Assembly (NCBI GenBank): GCA_026874595.1
Contig: CM049317.1
Span: forward strand, 69,113,118-69,177,117
Length of the DNA stretch: 64,000 nucleotides
Source of the DNA: Sipunculus nudus
Taxonomy: Eukaryota; Annelida; Sipuncula; Golfingiida; Sipunculidae
Reading direction: 5' to 3'
Positions 1 through 11,290 of the stretch are shown one piece after another. The translations under genes were made by a program, and so were the position numbers. How positions within the stretch are numbered: position 1 is the first letter of the stretch; each line of letters opens with the position of its first letter. The notes under the pieces were generated by a model. It saw nothing but the letters and a program-made list of their open reading frames with translations, was not told where the DNA came from and did not search any database.

Positions 1-52
1 AATTATAATGATTTAAATAATAATAATAATACATAATTATAAAAATAAAGTA

Positions 53-53
<1 letters not shown>

Positions 54-93
<40 letters not shown>
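54..93. repeat. (TAA)n microsatellite
   Basis: Uninterrupted TAA triplets over about 40 bp in the intron left of the CAP-tail exon. Confidence 0.9.
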
Positions 94-634
94 CTATATT
101 ATTCATGACGGTGTTGGCATTAAACCTTTGTCACGGTTCTCCACGTCTTCAGTTGCCGGAAATGATGCAAAGTGTGTCCTAAAGAGGGTCCTTTTTTCTC
201 CATCAATCCAGAGATATTCTAAATTATGTTTCTAAGGGGCTATCCTGTCTGTGGATATCTTAGAGGTAGAAAGCACTTTGTTACTGTAAATCATGAATCA
301 AGGCCTGGGACCCATCTTGGGCGTTCTAAATTATCAACAAACATAACTTGATCCTATGTGTTTTGCCTTAATTATTGCTAATTATTACACATGTTGATAA
401 TTAATCACCTTTGTGCATGTTAAGCCTATGCCCTTGATAACAAAGTGTTCACCTGTCACAGGTGTTTTGTTGCACACTCTATTAATATTAAAATAGTTAA
501 GCCATTGATTATACTGAAAGAGGACCATCTCTAATATTTTGGATAACACTAAACTGGTTTTTGATTGCAAAATGATGAACGGGTTAGATAAGCTAGTAAT
601 AATAAAAATATTACTTCTACTACAACTACTACTT

Positions 635-635
<1 letters not shown>

Positions 636-713
<78 letters not shown>
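636..713. repeat. (TAA)n microsatellite
   Basis: About 26 perfect TAA triplets. They create long poly-Ile frames on both strands, which are artefacts of the repeat. Confidence 0.95.
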
Positions 714-715
<2 letters not shown>

Positions 716-892
716 TTGTAATAACAATATAAAGAATGTAAGTAATTAGAGTGAAGGAATAAAAAACCCTTAAAGTACAATAAACAATATAAATTAAACC
801 ATGATCTGTAATAATTTATAATACATTGTATTATGTCATATAACATAATATCAAACCACGGATTGCAGCCACATGAAATTTGACATTTGCAG

Positions 893-993
893 AAGCAACC
901 CAAATGTGCAACCTTACCAAGCGGGGCAAAGTTGTACACAGTGTCCGCCTGGAACCATCTGTAACACTCAAAGCTTATGTCAGCAAGGATCAG
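893..993 (+). CDS. CAP (SCP/TAPS) domain C-terminal exon
   Basis: The frame that continues into the next exon reads ...NPNVQPYQAGQSCTQCPPG and then TICNTQSLCQQGS. The pattern NPY.xG..C..CP....C....LC is the conserved C-terminal Cys cluster of CAP/CRISP/GLIPR-type secreted proteins. The exon starts one base before a codon boundary (phase 2 acceptor after ttgcag) and ends with one base left (phase 1 donor CAG/gtaagc). The upstream catalytic-like His and Glu motifs of the CAP fold are absent because they lie in earlier exons outside the window. In a different frame the same bases give a Met-starting peptide, which lacks the Cys pattern. The assignment rests on motif recognition alone. Confidence 0.7.
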
Positions 994-994
994 G

Positions 995-2715
995 TAAGCA
1001 CACAACACCAGTACCAGTACATGCCAATATATAACACCAGACAATATATGTCAGTATACAACACCAGTAGATGTTATTATACCCCACCAGTAGATGTTAG
1101 TATACATTACAAGTAGATGTTAGTATACAGCACCAGTAGATGTTAGTGTACAGCACAAGCAGATTTTATTATACAGCACCAGTAGTTTTTAGTATACAGC
1201 ACAAGTAGATGTTAGTATACAGCACCAGTAGATGTTAGTATACAGCACAAGTAGATGTTAGTATACAGCACAAGTAGATGTTAGTATACAGCACAAGTAG
1301 ATGTTAGTATACAGCACAAGTAGATGTTAGTATACAGCACAAGTAGATGTTAGTGTACAGCACAAGTAGATGTTAGTATACAGCACAAGAAGATGTTAGT
1401 ATACAGCACAAGTAGATGTTAGTATACAGCACAAGTAGATGTTAGTATACAGCACAAGTAGATGTTAGTGTACAGCACAAGTAGATGTTAGTATACAGCA
1501 CAAGAAGATGTTAGTATACAGCACAAAAGAATACATGTCAGTATACACAACACCAGTTCATGTAAGTAAACAGCACCAGTACATGTCAGTATACAGAAAC
1601 AGACAGTCCATGTCAGTATACAAAACTAGTACTTATTAGTATACAGCACCAGTATATATCAGAATGCAGCACCAGTACATGTCAATACAGCACCAGTACA
1701 AGTCAATGTACAACACCAGACAATACATGTCAGTATACAACACCAGTTCATGTGAGTATACAGCCACATACAGTACATGTCGGTATACAGCACCAGTACA
1801 TGTTCGTAAACAGCACAAGACATTTAATGTCAGTATTCAACACCAGAGAGTCCATGTCATAAAACAACACTGATGGATGTTATTATATACATCACCAGTT
1901 CATGTCAGTATACAGCATCAGTACCTATCAGTATACACCACCAAATTATGTCAGTATACAGCACCAGTACATTAGTATACAGCAGCAGACAGTACATGTC
2001 AGTATACAGCACCAGTACATTAGTATACAGCAGCAGACAGTACATGTCAGTATACAGCACCAGTACATGTCAGTATACAACACCAGTACATTAGTATACA
2101 GCAGCAGACAGTACACGTCAGTATACAGCACCAGTACATTAGTATACAGCAGCAGACAGTACATGTCAGTATACAGCACCAGTACATTAGTATACAGCAG
2201 CAGACAGTACATGCCAGTTTACAGCACCAGTACATGTCAGTATACAGCACCAGTACATGCCAGTAAACAACACCATGTCAGTATACAGCACCAGTACATG
2301 TAAGTATTCAGCACCAGTACATGTGAGTATACAGCAACAGACAGTACATGTGAGTATACAGCACCAGTACATGTCAGTATACAACACCAGTACATGTAAG
2401 TATTCAGCACCAGCACATGTGAGTATACAGCAACACACAGTACATGTGAGTATACATCACCAGTACGTGTCAGTATACACAACACCAGTACATGTCAGTA
2501 TACACAACACCAGTACATGTCAGTATACACAACACCAGTACATGTCAGTATTCACAACACCAGTACATGTCAGTCTACAGCACCAGTTCATGTCAGTATA
2601 CAGCACCAGTTCATGTCGGTAAACAACACCAAAACATGTCGGTATACACAACACCAGTACCTGTCAAAATAAAGAACCAGTAAATGTCGGTAAACAGCAC
2701 CAGTAAATGTCAGGA
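995..2715. repeat. 23-bp minisatellite (about 70 units)
   Basis: Tandem units of the type cagcaccagtacatgtcagtata, 23 bp, with sub-blocks of AGTAGATGTTAG units (about 1050-1520) and AGTACATGTCAG units (about 1530-2700). Some 25-26 bp variants carry an extra ACA. The array begins immediately after the splice donor of the CAP-tail exon. The unit is not a multiple of three and lacks stops, so open frames appear on both strands; these are repeat artefacts. Confidence 0.95.
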
Positions 2716-3562
2716 TAATTTTAATTTTAACCGTATTCCTCTTTTTAATATTTTTTTTGAGGGGGGGGGGGGGGTTATGTCATATGAGTATATATGTCAC
2801 TAAACATATATTTATCGCAGCTATCATGTACCTCCTATTTTGTTAACTCTGTCCACCAACTCAAATTGAGCATAATGATGTCCTTGTATTTACCCTTCAT
2901 CCTACAGATGGCCATCAACAACTTAGGCAAAAAGAAAGTTAATTTACTGACACCACATATTAAGGAATAAACATATTTGTTATATATAAATAAACAATTT
3001 TATTAAGTTTCAAATTTTCTAGGGTTTATCTTTAAAATTAGAACTTGATACACATCATCCCGTGTACAAACATTTACCAACACACTCACGCCTACCATAT
3101 CGTAAATTTCTCAACATTACATTGATAACTGATTATTTTTGTCAAGAACCTGTAAGTTAACTAATAATCTGGATATAATAATTATGCATTTTCTTCCACT
3201 AGGAAGTTTCTTTGTCTTCCATCCTTTAAAAGCGAGGGGGACCTGTCTCCCTAGAACAAGGCCCATCTGTAGATTCGGTTACAATAATTCCATTGTAGGT
3301 ATGGATTTAGATTTGGGCTCTTTTTCGGCTATAAAATCTAGGAAATAGAAGAAAATACCCTTAATATCAAGACAGAGTATTAATATCTTAATATCAATAA
3401 AGATTTCATGCTTATATTTTTGCATGCAATAGTTCTGGATAAAGTCTTCTAGCATTTCTGGCAAAGGTTACCTATGTATTTAATCCCCCCCCCCCCCCCA
3501 CCCTTCTGAAGATCCTATATCCACCCATGCATTCTATAAAATTGGCATTTCTGTGAACGCAG
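2716..3562 (+). other. Intron remainder before the first TSP1 exon
   Basis: AT-rich single-copy-looking sequence with a poly-G run (2761-2774) and a poly-C run (3485-3499). It ends in the acceptor acgcag at 3562. No exon is recognised. Confidence 0.6.
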
Positions 3563-3727
3563 GGGGCGGCAATCAGGTGGGCCCGAGCTGGGGTGGATGG
3601 ACACTGTGGTCGACGTGCGACAAAACCTGCGGGACCGGACAGCAAACAAGAAACAGGCAGTGCCCCGGAACCGGATGTGTGGGCCTGCCCATGGAGGTAC
3701 GGCAATGTCAGAGAATGCCGTGCGGAG
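3563..3727 (+). CDS. TSP1 domain exon 1
   Basis: Phase 1 to phase 1, 165 bp. It reads GGGNQVGPSWGGWTLWSTC, then DKTCGTGQQTRNRQC and a C-terminal CQRMPC. The WxxWxxW run and the CDKTCG O-fucosylation motif define TSP1. The leading Gly-rich stretch acts as a linker from the CAP domain. The donor is GGAG/gtgagg. It is separated from the next TSP1 exon by an intron of only 207 bp, the shortest in the gene. Confidence 0.9.
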
Positions 3728-3934
3728 GTGAGGCACACGAAATCTTAAATCCAGCTATTCGCCTGTTTTATATGAAGATTTTTTTTGTTGTTTCTGGCTC
3801 AATCAGCGCACATTATAGAGAACTATAGGTAATTTCAGTTGAGAAATGTTCTCATAACGCCTCTGTGATGGATGTTTGAGTTTGTTTATGTAAAAGCTGT
3901 TAGTAAACATATCCCTCTCTGCTTTTCACTCCAG

Positions 3935-4099
3935 ATTACTGGGGCAACTGGATCGGCTGGACAACATGTAGTCCTACGTGTGGCCCGGGTAAACAGTACC
4001 GCTTCCGTCAGTGCCTTGGTCAAAATGGCAGTGGCACCAATTGTATTGGAAGCTCACTGGAGAGTCAAGACTGTCAAACCGCACAGCTTTGTCCAATAA
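3935..4099 (+). CDS. TSP1 domain exon 2
   Basis: Phase 1 to phase 1, 165 bp, acceptor ctccag. Reading Asp from the junction gives DYWGNWIGWTTCSPTCGPG, then KQYRFRQC and ...ESQDCQTAQLCP. It has WxxWxxW, CSPTCG and six Cys. Its variable loop (LGQNGSGTNCIG) is longer than in the other copies. A different forward frame is also open here but has no domain signal. The donor is ATAA/gtatgc. Confidence 0.9.
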   Translation: MTGATGSAGQHVVLRVARVNSTASVSALVKMAVAPIVLEAHWRVKTVKPHSFVQ

Positions 4100-6266
4100 G
4101 TATGCCATGGTTTTCACATAACACCTGCTATATTTGTTATATGCAGGGGTGGAAAATATATGAGAAATATAATAATACATGTTTATAACTTAGACAGCAC
4201 CTAATTTCGCGTCCCGCACATTTACTTTCCCTATACGTCTTCTTGCGAGAGTTATGCATAAAGACTTAATAGATCACCCTGTATAAGTATAAAGAGCATC
4301 TCCTAAACACTTGCTTATCTGTGTGAGATTACTGAGAGTGCCCCCCTCCTCTTTTCTATGATTTTGCGTACGCCTTTTTTATTCTGCGTTGTAATATATT
4401 CGCTTTTTTTAAGAATATACTTATTTGTTAACTATATTTTTCGTATGTCAATGTGTTAGTCTCAATTTTCTACTTTGACAAAGGGAATACCCTTTTAACT
4501 CTGTTCCACCACCCCTGTTCACCTGTTTTTTTTTGCGATAGTTTTATCGCAAGTCAAAGAACTTCAACACTTTTTGCCCCTAGGGCCGAAAGAGGTAAAT
4601 TGGTAATTCACTTTTTTGGAAATAAAAGTCAAGCTTATGTCATTTGCAGAAAACATTTTAAAACCATTTTATGAGAAACTATTCTATTCTGTAGCGACTA
4701 ACCAAAGTATGAAATGGGCATGACAGCTAGGGAACAGTGATGACGTCATTATATAAGTAACGCATAAAAGAGGCACCCATATTCACGGACCCGATAATCA
4801 CGGACCCTTTTTTATAGTGAGACTTATTTTCTCTACGTACTTGCCCTTCACCGCTACGTCAAATTACTTCATATCCAAGGAGGATAAACAATGGTCACTT
4901 GTTAGTGACGCCATGAACCACGGATATATCTGTGACCTACAATATTTAGATAAGCAGGAAAGTAACTTAAATTTGTCTGATGTGGAAAAGACCGCGAAAA
5001 ATCAGATGAACAAGGGCAGTGAACCGGCTCGGTACTGACCTTTTTTTCCTTAATACGACCAGGATGTTGCTCTCTTATAAAAGCTGCGAATGTACTCTAA
5101 CAGGTATATGACAGTTTAAGGGTTTCCCATAACTAGTTGAATTTTACAGATTTACGGAAAATTATTTGACTAGATATATTTGAGTTATAAATCGCTATCA
5201 CTGCAAACTTAAGTTTCAAATAATTCTGTTTATCATTAGTTCCATAGTTTAAGCATTTGCTTTCAAGGTTTATTTGTTTTTATTTGACGTTCAGTGGGAT
5301 TATTCATAGAGGAAATTAATGAAAACAGTACGCGTTAATCACGTGTATTTGCATTAAGTTAATATCCTATAAAGTGAGAGTGTGAACGTCTAAACTCTCA
5401 ATACAAATACTGAGTAGGTTAAGAGATATTTAAGGTTGATGTTGGTTGGGCTCTATATCGCGGATTTTGTAATACTACTTGGTGTAGTATTAACTTGATT
5501 TAAAAGTACCTCTTCACTGATCTGAATGCTTCCTCGATGGTCAAGTGAACTGATAAAATTCCTGTAATTTTTCAATTGATTTATTCGGATAAAATCACAA
5601 GAAAAATAAAGATTGAACGCAAGTCTTAAATTCAAAACATTAAACAAAATTACAAAAGGGTAAGTCCATTGATGTCTTTCGTATTTTAGATTCATACTCA
5701 AGCATCTCACATATTTACAAACATAAGATACAATAAAGTTCAACGAAAAAAATAGAAATCCGTGAGAAAAAGCATAATTTGTTTAGCAATTTCGTCATTA
5801 ATTGATATAAAAAAATTAAAGTTAAGAAGCGCCGAAGGCTATTTTGTTTTTACTTCTTTTTTTTTACTTTTTCCTAATTTTAACACAAGAAAGCATCGAT
5901 TTAGTTTCCCAAACACCACAAGGTGGCAGCACGTGGTAAGAGAAATAAACAATTAAAATTAATGAAAGTAACAGAAACATACTTCTGTAAATTGTTGTTA
6001 TTGTATTTGTTGCTGCAGTCAGTTTATTTTAGGGTATGGTATTGACATAGAAATAATATGTCAAAATAAATAACACTGTTCATCTAACAGCCACTTTCGG
6101 TCCTATTCCACACGCGTTTTTAAGTTACCAGGGGGGAGGAGATAATCTGCAACAGGGTTAATCCGAAATTACAAAACCCATGTTCTCTGTCATTGTAAAA
6201 TACCAGTCCGTCTTATTGTAATTAATACAAAATTTGAGTTCGCTTACAAGAACATCATGGTTTTAG
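4100..6266 (+). other. Intron, no recognisable gene
   Basis: About 2.2 kb of AT-rich sequence ending in the acceptor ttttag. Short open frames lack domain or codon-usage support. A CTCF-like motif at 5916 is listed separately. Confidence 0.6.
5916..5932 (+). promoter_or_regulatory. CTCF-like motif
   Basis: CCACAAGGTGGCAGCAC resembles the bilaterian CTCF core (CCANNAGGTGGCAG). It is a single motif match in an intron, with no other evidence of occupancy. The first 14 bases recur in reverse orientation at 58448-58461. Confidence 0.3.
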
Positions 6267-6413
6267 TTGCCTGGGAACCGTGGAGTGGATATACAGCTTG
6301 CACACGATCCTGTGGAGGTGGAACGAGATCCCGATTCAGGATATGCCCGCAAACAAACGCATGTCAAGGCACCGCCTTTGAATCAGCTACCTGTAACACA
6401 CAACCGTGTCCAG
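6267..6413 (+). CDS. TSP1 domain exon 3
   Basis: Phase 1 to phase 1, 147 bp. Reads IAWEPWSGYTACTRSCGGG, then TRSRFRIC and a C-terminal CNTQPCP. WEPW and CTRSCG (Ser at the fucosylation site) are present. The acceptor is ttttag and the donor CCAG/gtaggt. The exon is too short to give a long Met-starting frame, so it rests on the domain pattern and the splice sites. Confidence 0.92.
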
Positions 6414-6777
6414 GTAGGTTACACTCATAAATGGATATAAATGGTTGTTAAGTTATACAGCGGGAAATATGTGATATTGTAAGCCGAGGGGTGAATATTT
6501 GTATCGTATTTTATTTTGTTGATGTTAGCCCCTATGAATTATCACTAAGCGACCATTCTAAGCGTTTATAGAACTGTTTGATGTAATAAAACATTATGTA
6601 ATTACTTGATATTTATAGTGAGGTATAATTTTTGTAATTTAGCTATGCTTTGTTGTTTTAATTTATTGCTATCTTTGTAAACGATCCAGGGTCCATCGTC
6701 ATCAAGTTGTTATTAGTTTACTGTTTTTTTCCGCCATATGTATTCGTCGTGATGACACGCGCACACACGTACTCTCT

Positions 6778-8030
6778 TAGACATAATATAAATGTCCACT
6801 GCCGGTCGTGATATCTCGTTCAGGTCGGTTCCATCAGACATAATATAAATGTCTGCTCTGAGTCGTGATATCCCGTTCAGGTCGGTTCCATCAGACATAA
6901 TATAAATGTCAATTGAGTGTCCTGATAGCTCGATCATTTCGATCCCATGAGACATAATATAATTATTTACTCCCAGTCGTAATATAACCGCTCCTAAGAG
7001 TCGTGAACGCCCTGAACTTAACGCGTAACCTCCCGGGGACCTTCTACTAACAGTTTGTGTATCGAATATTTGAACATAACGTAACTGCTGCTTATTATGG
7101 GAGTCGTGATATCTCGTTCATGTCGGTTTTATCAGACATCATATAAATGTCTACTGCCGGTCGTGATATATCGTTCATGTCGGTTCATCAGACATAGTAC
7201 AAATGTCTGCTATAAGTCATGATATCTCGTTCATGTCGGTTCCACAAATGCCTAATGAGGGTCGTGATATCTCGTTTATGTCGGTTCCATCAGACGTAAT
7301 ATAAATGTCTGCTCTGAGTCGTGATATCTCGTTCATGTCGGTTCCATCAGACATAATATAAATGTCTGCTATGAGTCGTTATATCTCGATTATATCGGTT
7401 CCATCAGACATCACACAAATGCCTAATGAGGGTTGTGATATCTCGTTCATGTCGGTTCCATCAGAAATAATATAAATGTCTGCTATGAGTCGTGATATCT
7501 CGTTCATGTCGGTTCTATCAGGCATCATATAAATGTCTACTGCCTGTCGTGATATCTCGTTCATGTCGGTCCCATCAGACATAATATAAATGTCTGCTAT
7601 GAGTCGTGATATCTCGTTCATGTCGGTTCTATCAGACATAATATAAATGTCTACTGCCGGTCGTGATATCTCGTTCATGTCGGTCCCATCAGACATAATA
7701 TAAATGTGTTCTACGAGTAGTGATATCTCGTTCATGTAGGCTCCATCACGTCTTATATAAAGGCCTTCTAATAGTCTGGATATCTCGTTCCTGGAAATTA
7801 TATACCAGTATATCATACCTAAAATAAAAGCCTCCCAAGAGTCGTGATATCTCGTTCCGGTAGGTTTTTATCATACACAATATCAGGGCCTCCTGGTAGT
7901 CGTTACATCTCCCTACTCATAGTCTTGGTATCTCGTTCCTGTAGATTTTATCATGACTGATATAAAGGTCTCATAGGAGTCGATATATCACTTACATTCA
8001 TGGTTTATCATGCCTTATATATAGGCCGAC
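6778..8030. repeat. 57-bp minisatellite (about 18-20 units)
   Basis: Units centred on gtcgtgatatctcgttcatg and spaced 57 bp (for example 6805 to 6862), degrading after about 7740. A unique insert of about 150 bp interrupts it near 6960-7110. Each unit contains a short inverted repeat, CAGACA ... TGTCTG, around an AT-rich loop. Because 57 is a multiple of three, the minus strand gives a 19-residue repeat (DGTDMNEISR type). No splice sites, start context or Cys pattern support it as coding. Confidence 0.9.
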
Positions 8031-8194
8031 TGAAATGCTAAGTTAGAGTGGTTGGACCCCTTGATCTGTCCATGATATCCTTCAATTTAAAAAAAATCCT
8101 GATATATTATATATTAGTATTCATCAATGATCTGTTATTATTTTAGGGAATAAGGATAAGGTTGTTACTAAATGTAAAGTTTATATCAATGGTA

Positions 8195-8290
8195 TGAGTA
8201 GTAATCGAAGTAGTAGTAGTAGTAATTTCAGTAGCAGCGTTAGTAGTTGTTGTAACAGTAGTAGCAGTGGTATTAGTGGGAGCTGTATTG
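8195..8290. repeat. Imperfect (AGT)n microsatellite
   Basis: Runs of AGT triplets with interruptions, in the intron after TSP1 exon 3. Confidence 0.8.
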
Positions 8291-8525
8291 CTTGTACTTA
8301 ACGTTTGGTACTACTAACAGAACTTGTGCGGTATGGGTAGTGGTGGTAAAAAATAGTAGTGAGTTGGTTTAAACAATAAGCAGATATTTTATTTATGAAT
8401 AAGTCAGTGTCGGCTTTATGACATTGATTTCTGCTGAGAACCATAAAATCTATATTATGTAAGATACAGAATTATGCAGATTATCTTTTCTTATGACTGA
8501 TTATTGTCTTGTTTTATATACTTAG

Positions 8526-8666
8526 TTTGGGGTAGCTGGGGAAATTACGGCCCTTGCTCAGTGACCTGCGGATCCGGAAGTGAAACCAGAACAAGAAGCT
8601 GCATATCCGGGAACTGTATTGGTTCCCGGTCTGAAACCAGACCCTGCACCCGTTCAGTGTGTCCAG
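8526..8666 (+). CDS. TSP1 domain exon 4
   Basis: Phase 1 to phase 1, 141 bp. Reads VWGSWGNYGPCSVTCGSG, then SETRTRSC, ISGNCIGS and CTRSVCP. WGSW and CSVTCG are intact, with six Cys. The acceptor is acttag and the donor CCAG/gtttgt (weaker than consensus). Confidence 0.92.
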
Positions 8667-8734
8667 GTTTGTATTCATACAATTATTTATTTTATTAAGA
8701 AGTTCTGCCAAAGTCTTACTTTCACCACATTGAG

Positions 8735-9050
8735 AGAGCACCCGCTCGTACACCACACGTCAAAAGTTATCTCGTGCGCACACGATACAGTATCTCATAC
8801 TGGCGCGATAAGTATATCATGTGCACGCGGTAAAGATAACGTGAGCATGCGAATAATATTTCGAGTGCACGTTAACAGCTTCTCGTTTGCAGGCGGAAGT
8901 ATCATGTGTACACGTGATAACCCTCTCGTTTGCAATCGAATAGTTTTTCGTGTACACGTGATAAATAATTTGTATGCACAGGTTTATCCTGTGCACGCGA
9001 TTAACATATACTGTGCACGCGATAAGTAAATTCTATGCACGCGATAACTA
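8735..9050. repeat. Degenerate array of palindromic GTGCAC/GTACAC units
   Basis: About ten loosely spaced (25-35 bp) copies of a self-complementary motif of the form TTATC.CGTGCACGCGATAA. Cores GTGCAC or GTACAC are flanked by GATAA or TTATC arms (for example cgtgtacacgtgataa near 8960, gtgcacgcgata near 9013). It lies just downstream of TSP1 exon 4. Confidence 0.75.
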
Positions 9051-9767
9051 TAAAGGGATGAAAACATTGAGACCTGCACTTTGAATTATTCAATCGTAAT
9101 TATATATACTGTTTGTAGATTAAAGTTGCTTTACTTGAACGCATTTAGAAAGAGCAAAATACATTTAGAAGTTAACCAGGGAACAGCGACACTCACAACA
9201 GATCATTAGATCCTATCATTAGATCTCTTACGTTGATGAAACAGTATGATCTGGCAGGGCTAATGTGTATAAATGGTGGTCATGAATTAAATCCATGTGG
9301 TAATAAAAATAGATCTTACACATGACGTGAAATGACACACATCCTTCCATCAACAAAATTTCTCTGCATGCATATATATATATATTGTGTCCTGAGGCAA
9401 TTATCTCGCGAAGCTACATAGCTTGCTACATTTAAGAAATTTTGAAGAAGGCATTTATATTTCTTCTTATTTGTGAAGGTATTATAAGGTAAATTGGAAC
9501 TTTTTTTAATACTACCTTTTATAAATGATACAGCTAACAGAAGCTACAAAATCCGTTGACCTTCGACCTTAAATATGGAACTGGATAATGTAAACAGTTC
9601 GTAGAGAAACAATCAGTTAAGACTGCACCTATGGTTTCCATTTAAATACATATGTTTGTTGAAGTGCTTCGAGTGTAATACTTGTCAGTTGAATGCCCAG
9701 TACTATATATTATAATATTCGCGTTTGTTGAATATCGTTCACATAGTATACTATTCATCATTTACAG
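9051..9767 (+). other. Intron remainder, nothing recognised
   Basis: AT-rich sequence with a short TA run near 9370-9386. It ends in the acceptor tttacag at 9767. Confidence 0.55.
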
Positions 9768-9914
9768 GTATATGGTCTGTCTGGGGTCCGTATACGACGT
9801 GCACCGTAACCTGTGGAGCCGGAAGCCGGGCCCGGACAAGATCATGTTCCGTGGCTAATACGTGCGCTGGACTATCCACGGATACTGTGCCCTGTACCAT
9901 GCCTGCTTGCCCAC
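9768..9914 (+). CDS. TSP1 domain exon 5
   Basis: Phase 1 to phase 1, 147 bp. Reads GIWSVWGPYTTCTVTCGAG, then SRARTRSC, SVANTCAGL and CTMPACP. WSVW and CTVTCG are intact. The donor CCAC/gtgagt is strong. A Met-starting reading that extends upstream into the intron is not needed. Confidence 0.92.
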
Positions 9915-10907
9915 GTGAGTAATCTATCTGTTTTTATTAATTTCTTTTTATTAATATTATATTATAAAAATTTTTTTTTCAATGCAACCAGTAATGAGTT
10001 CATGACATTTTTGCAAACTGGTATCCTTTATAAACGCCTGCGAGTTGTTGTAAAGTGTCTGATACATTTCGATCATTATTGATTATTATCGATAATTATC
10101 GCTTATCATCGATACATTATTCAATTTAATTATTAAACCCTAACATCCAATTGGAAATGAATATCTATTAAATTTTCCCCCATGTAAAAATGGACATTAC
10201 AATGTATCTAAGCACTTACATTGAACAGGTAACATTCGAATAGTTACATACATTACTGTCCTTGCATCTAATAAAACATTGGTGACTTTTCTTGTAAAAT
10301 AATAGCACTTAGTACTGTTTGTTCAGCATTTGCCTGTCCTTTGGCAAAAAAAAAAAAAGAGTAACAGAAATGACTGTATATGAAACTTTTCAAATTAATC
10401 AGTTATTGCATGCATCATTCGATTAGCTGGTATTGACTGGATAGGAATCCGACGCCTCCAATATGGATTGTTACAACACTCCAATACCTTCTGTTGTCAT
10501 AATTTTCATCCTATCCTCACATTCAGTTAACAAATATATTCAATGATAAAAAAATTAAATTATATCTTTTTCATTCCAAAAATTATTTCTTCTGCAAGAA
10601 AGCCACCTTGATGATAAAAGATGGGGTTGACTGTAAACATAGCTACATTCTCCTTTATTTAATCTTTGTTTAAATTACATTTAAACTGTTACTATTATGT
10701 CTTTAATTGTTATATCAAAGCAAAGCTAAAAACAATATATTTTTTGTATATATGTATATTTTAAATAGGTATATAAATTTATTACGGCTTGACTACTCGT
10801 TACCATGGCAACGTTGTCAAGCTTGAATGATTTTATTTACACTATACATGAGCCACCATATCTTTTAAACCATATTACAAAGTCAGATTATCTCTCTGTA
10901 TCAACAG
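9915..10907 (+). other. Intron, nothing recognised
   Basis: About 1 kb of AT-rich sequence with a poly-A run near 10349-10361. The acceptor caacag is at 10907. Confidence 0.6.
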
Positions 10908-11054
10908 TGAACTGGAATCCATGGGGCCTTTACTCCGGCTGTACCGTGTCGTGCGGTACCGGTACTCAGACCAGAACCAGAAGTTGCCCCATGGTCGGCC
11001 AATGTACAGGCAGCCCAAGCCAAGTGAGGACCTGTAACCCAGGGGCATGTGCAA
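10908..11054 (+). CDS. TSP1 domain exon 6
   Basis: Phase 1 to phase 1, 147 bp. Reads LNWNPWGLYSGCTVSCGTG, then TQTRTRSC, PMVGQCTGS and CNPGAC. WNPW and CTVSCG are present. The donor is GCAA/gtaggt. Confidence 0.92.
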
Positions 11055-11089
11055 GTAGGTGGTTACAGTACATACTTGATGCACTTTAC

Positions 11090-11290
11090 AGGGGCGGATC
11101 CAGGATTTATAAAAAAAGACAGGGTGGAACCAAGAAGGTCAATAACTAAAGCATAAAAAAGGTCCCAAGGTAGGGGAAAAAAGTGGTGGGGGGGGGGGTC
11201 AAGGCCGAAAAATTCGTCTGAAGTCCTCTAAAGGTTACGGTGGCTAAAAGGTGGGGGAGGGGGTCAAGCCACTCGGGAGACCTTTTCTGG
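11090..11290 (+). repeat. Dispersed repeat, copy 1 (GGGGCGGATCCAGG start)
   Basis: Starts ggggcggatccagg, has a poly-G tract, then aaggccgaaaaattcgtctg, and ends near a TGGATTCAC motif. The same order of motifs occurs at 48145-48357, where the end reads ccggatccgc. The GGATCC-containing ends look like short terminal inverted repeats, so a small non-autonomous transposon is plausible. Confidence 0.5.

Larger units (their letters stand above)
1..892 (+). other. 3' part of an upstream intron
   Basis: This AT-rich stretch ends in an acceptor (ttgcag) at 892 and precedes the first recognisable coding exon. It holds two TAA microsatellites, listed separately. Open frames here on both strands are runs of Ile or Asn codons created by the TAA repeat and do not look coding. 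No other exon of the CAP domain is visible, so the 5' part of the gene lies left of the window. Confidence 0.6.

Noticed and set aside
385-1044. 219-codon minus-strand frame
   Set aside because: Much of it is poly-Ile from a TAA microsatellite, and it overlaps the CAP-tail exon on the other strand.
995-2715. Long open frames on both strands with Tyr/Ser/Thr/Gln-rich repeats (e.g. 1902-2303 plus, 2187-2438 minus)
   Set aside because: They are the 23-bp minisatellite read in rotating frames. The unit lacks stops in all frames, and there are no splice sites or domain patterns.
3872-4099. Met-starting forward frame over TSP1 exon 2
   Set aside because: It is in a different frame from the WGNW...CSPTCG reading and has no Cys pattern; the acceptor at 3934 supports the TSP1 frame.
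7379-7816. 145-codon minus-strand repeat protein
   Set aside because: It follows the 57-bp minisatellite exactly; there is no independent evidence of coding.
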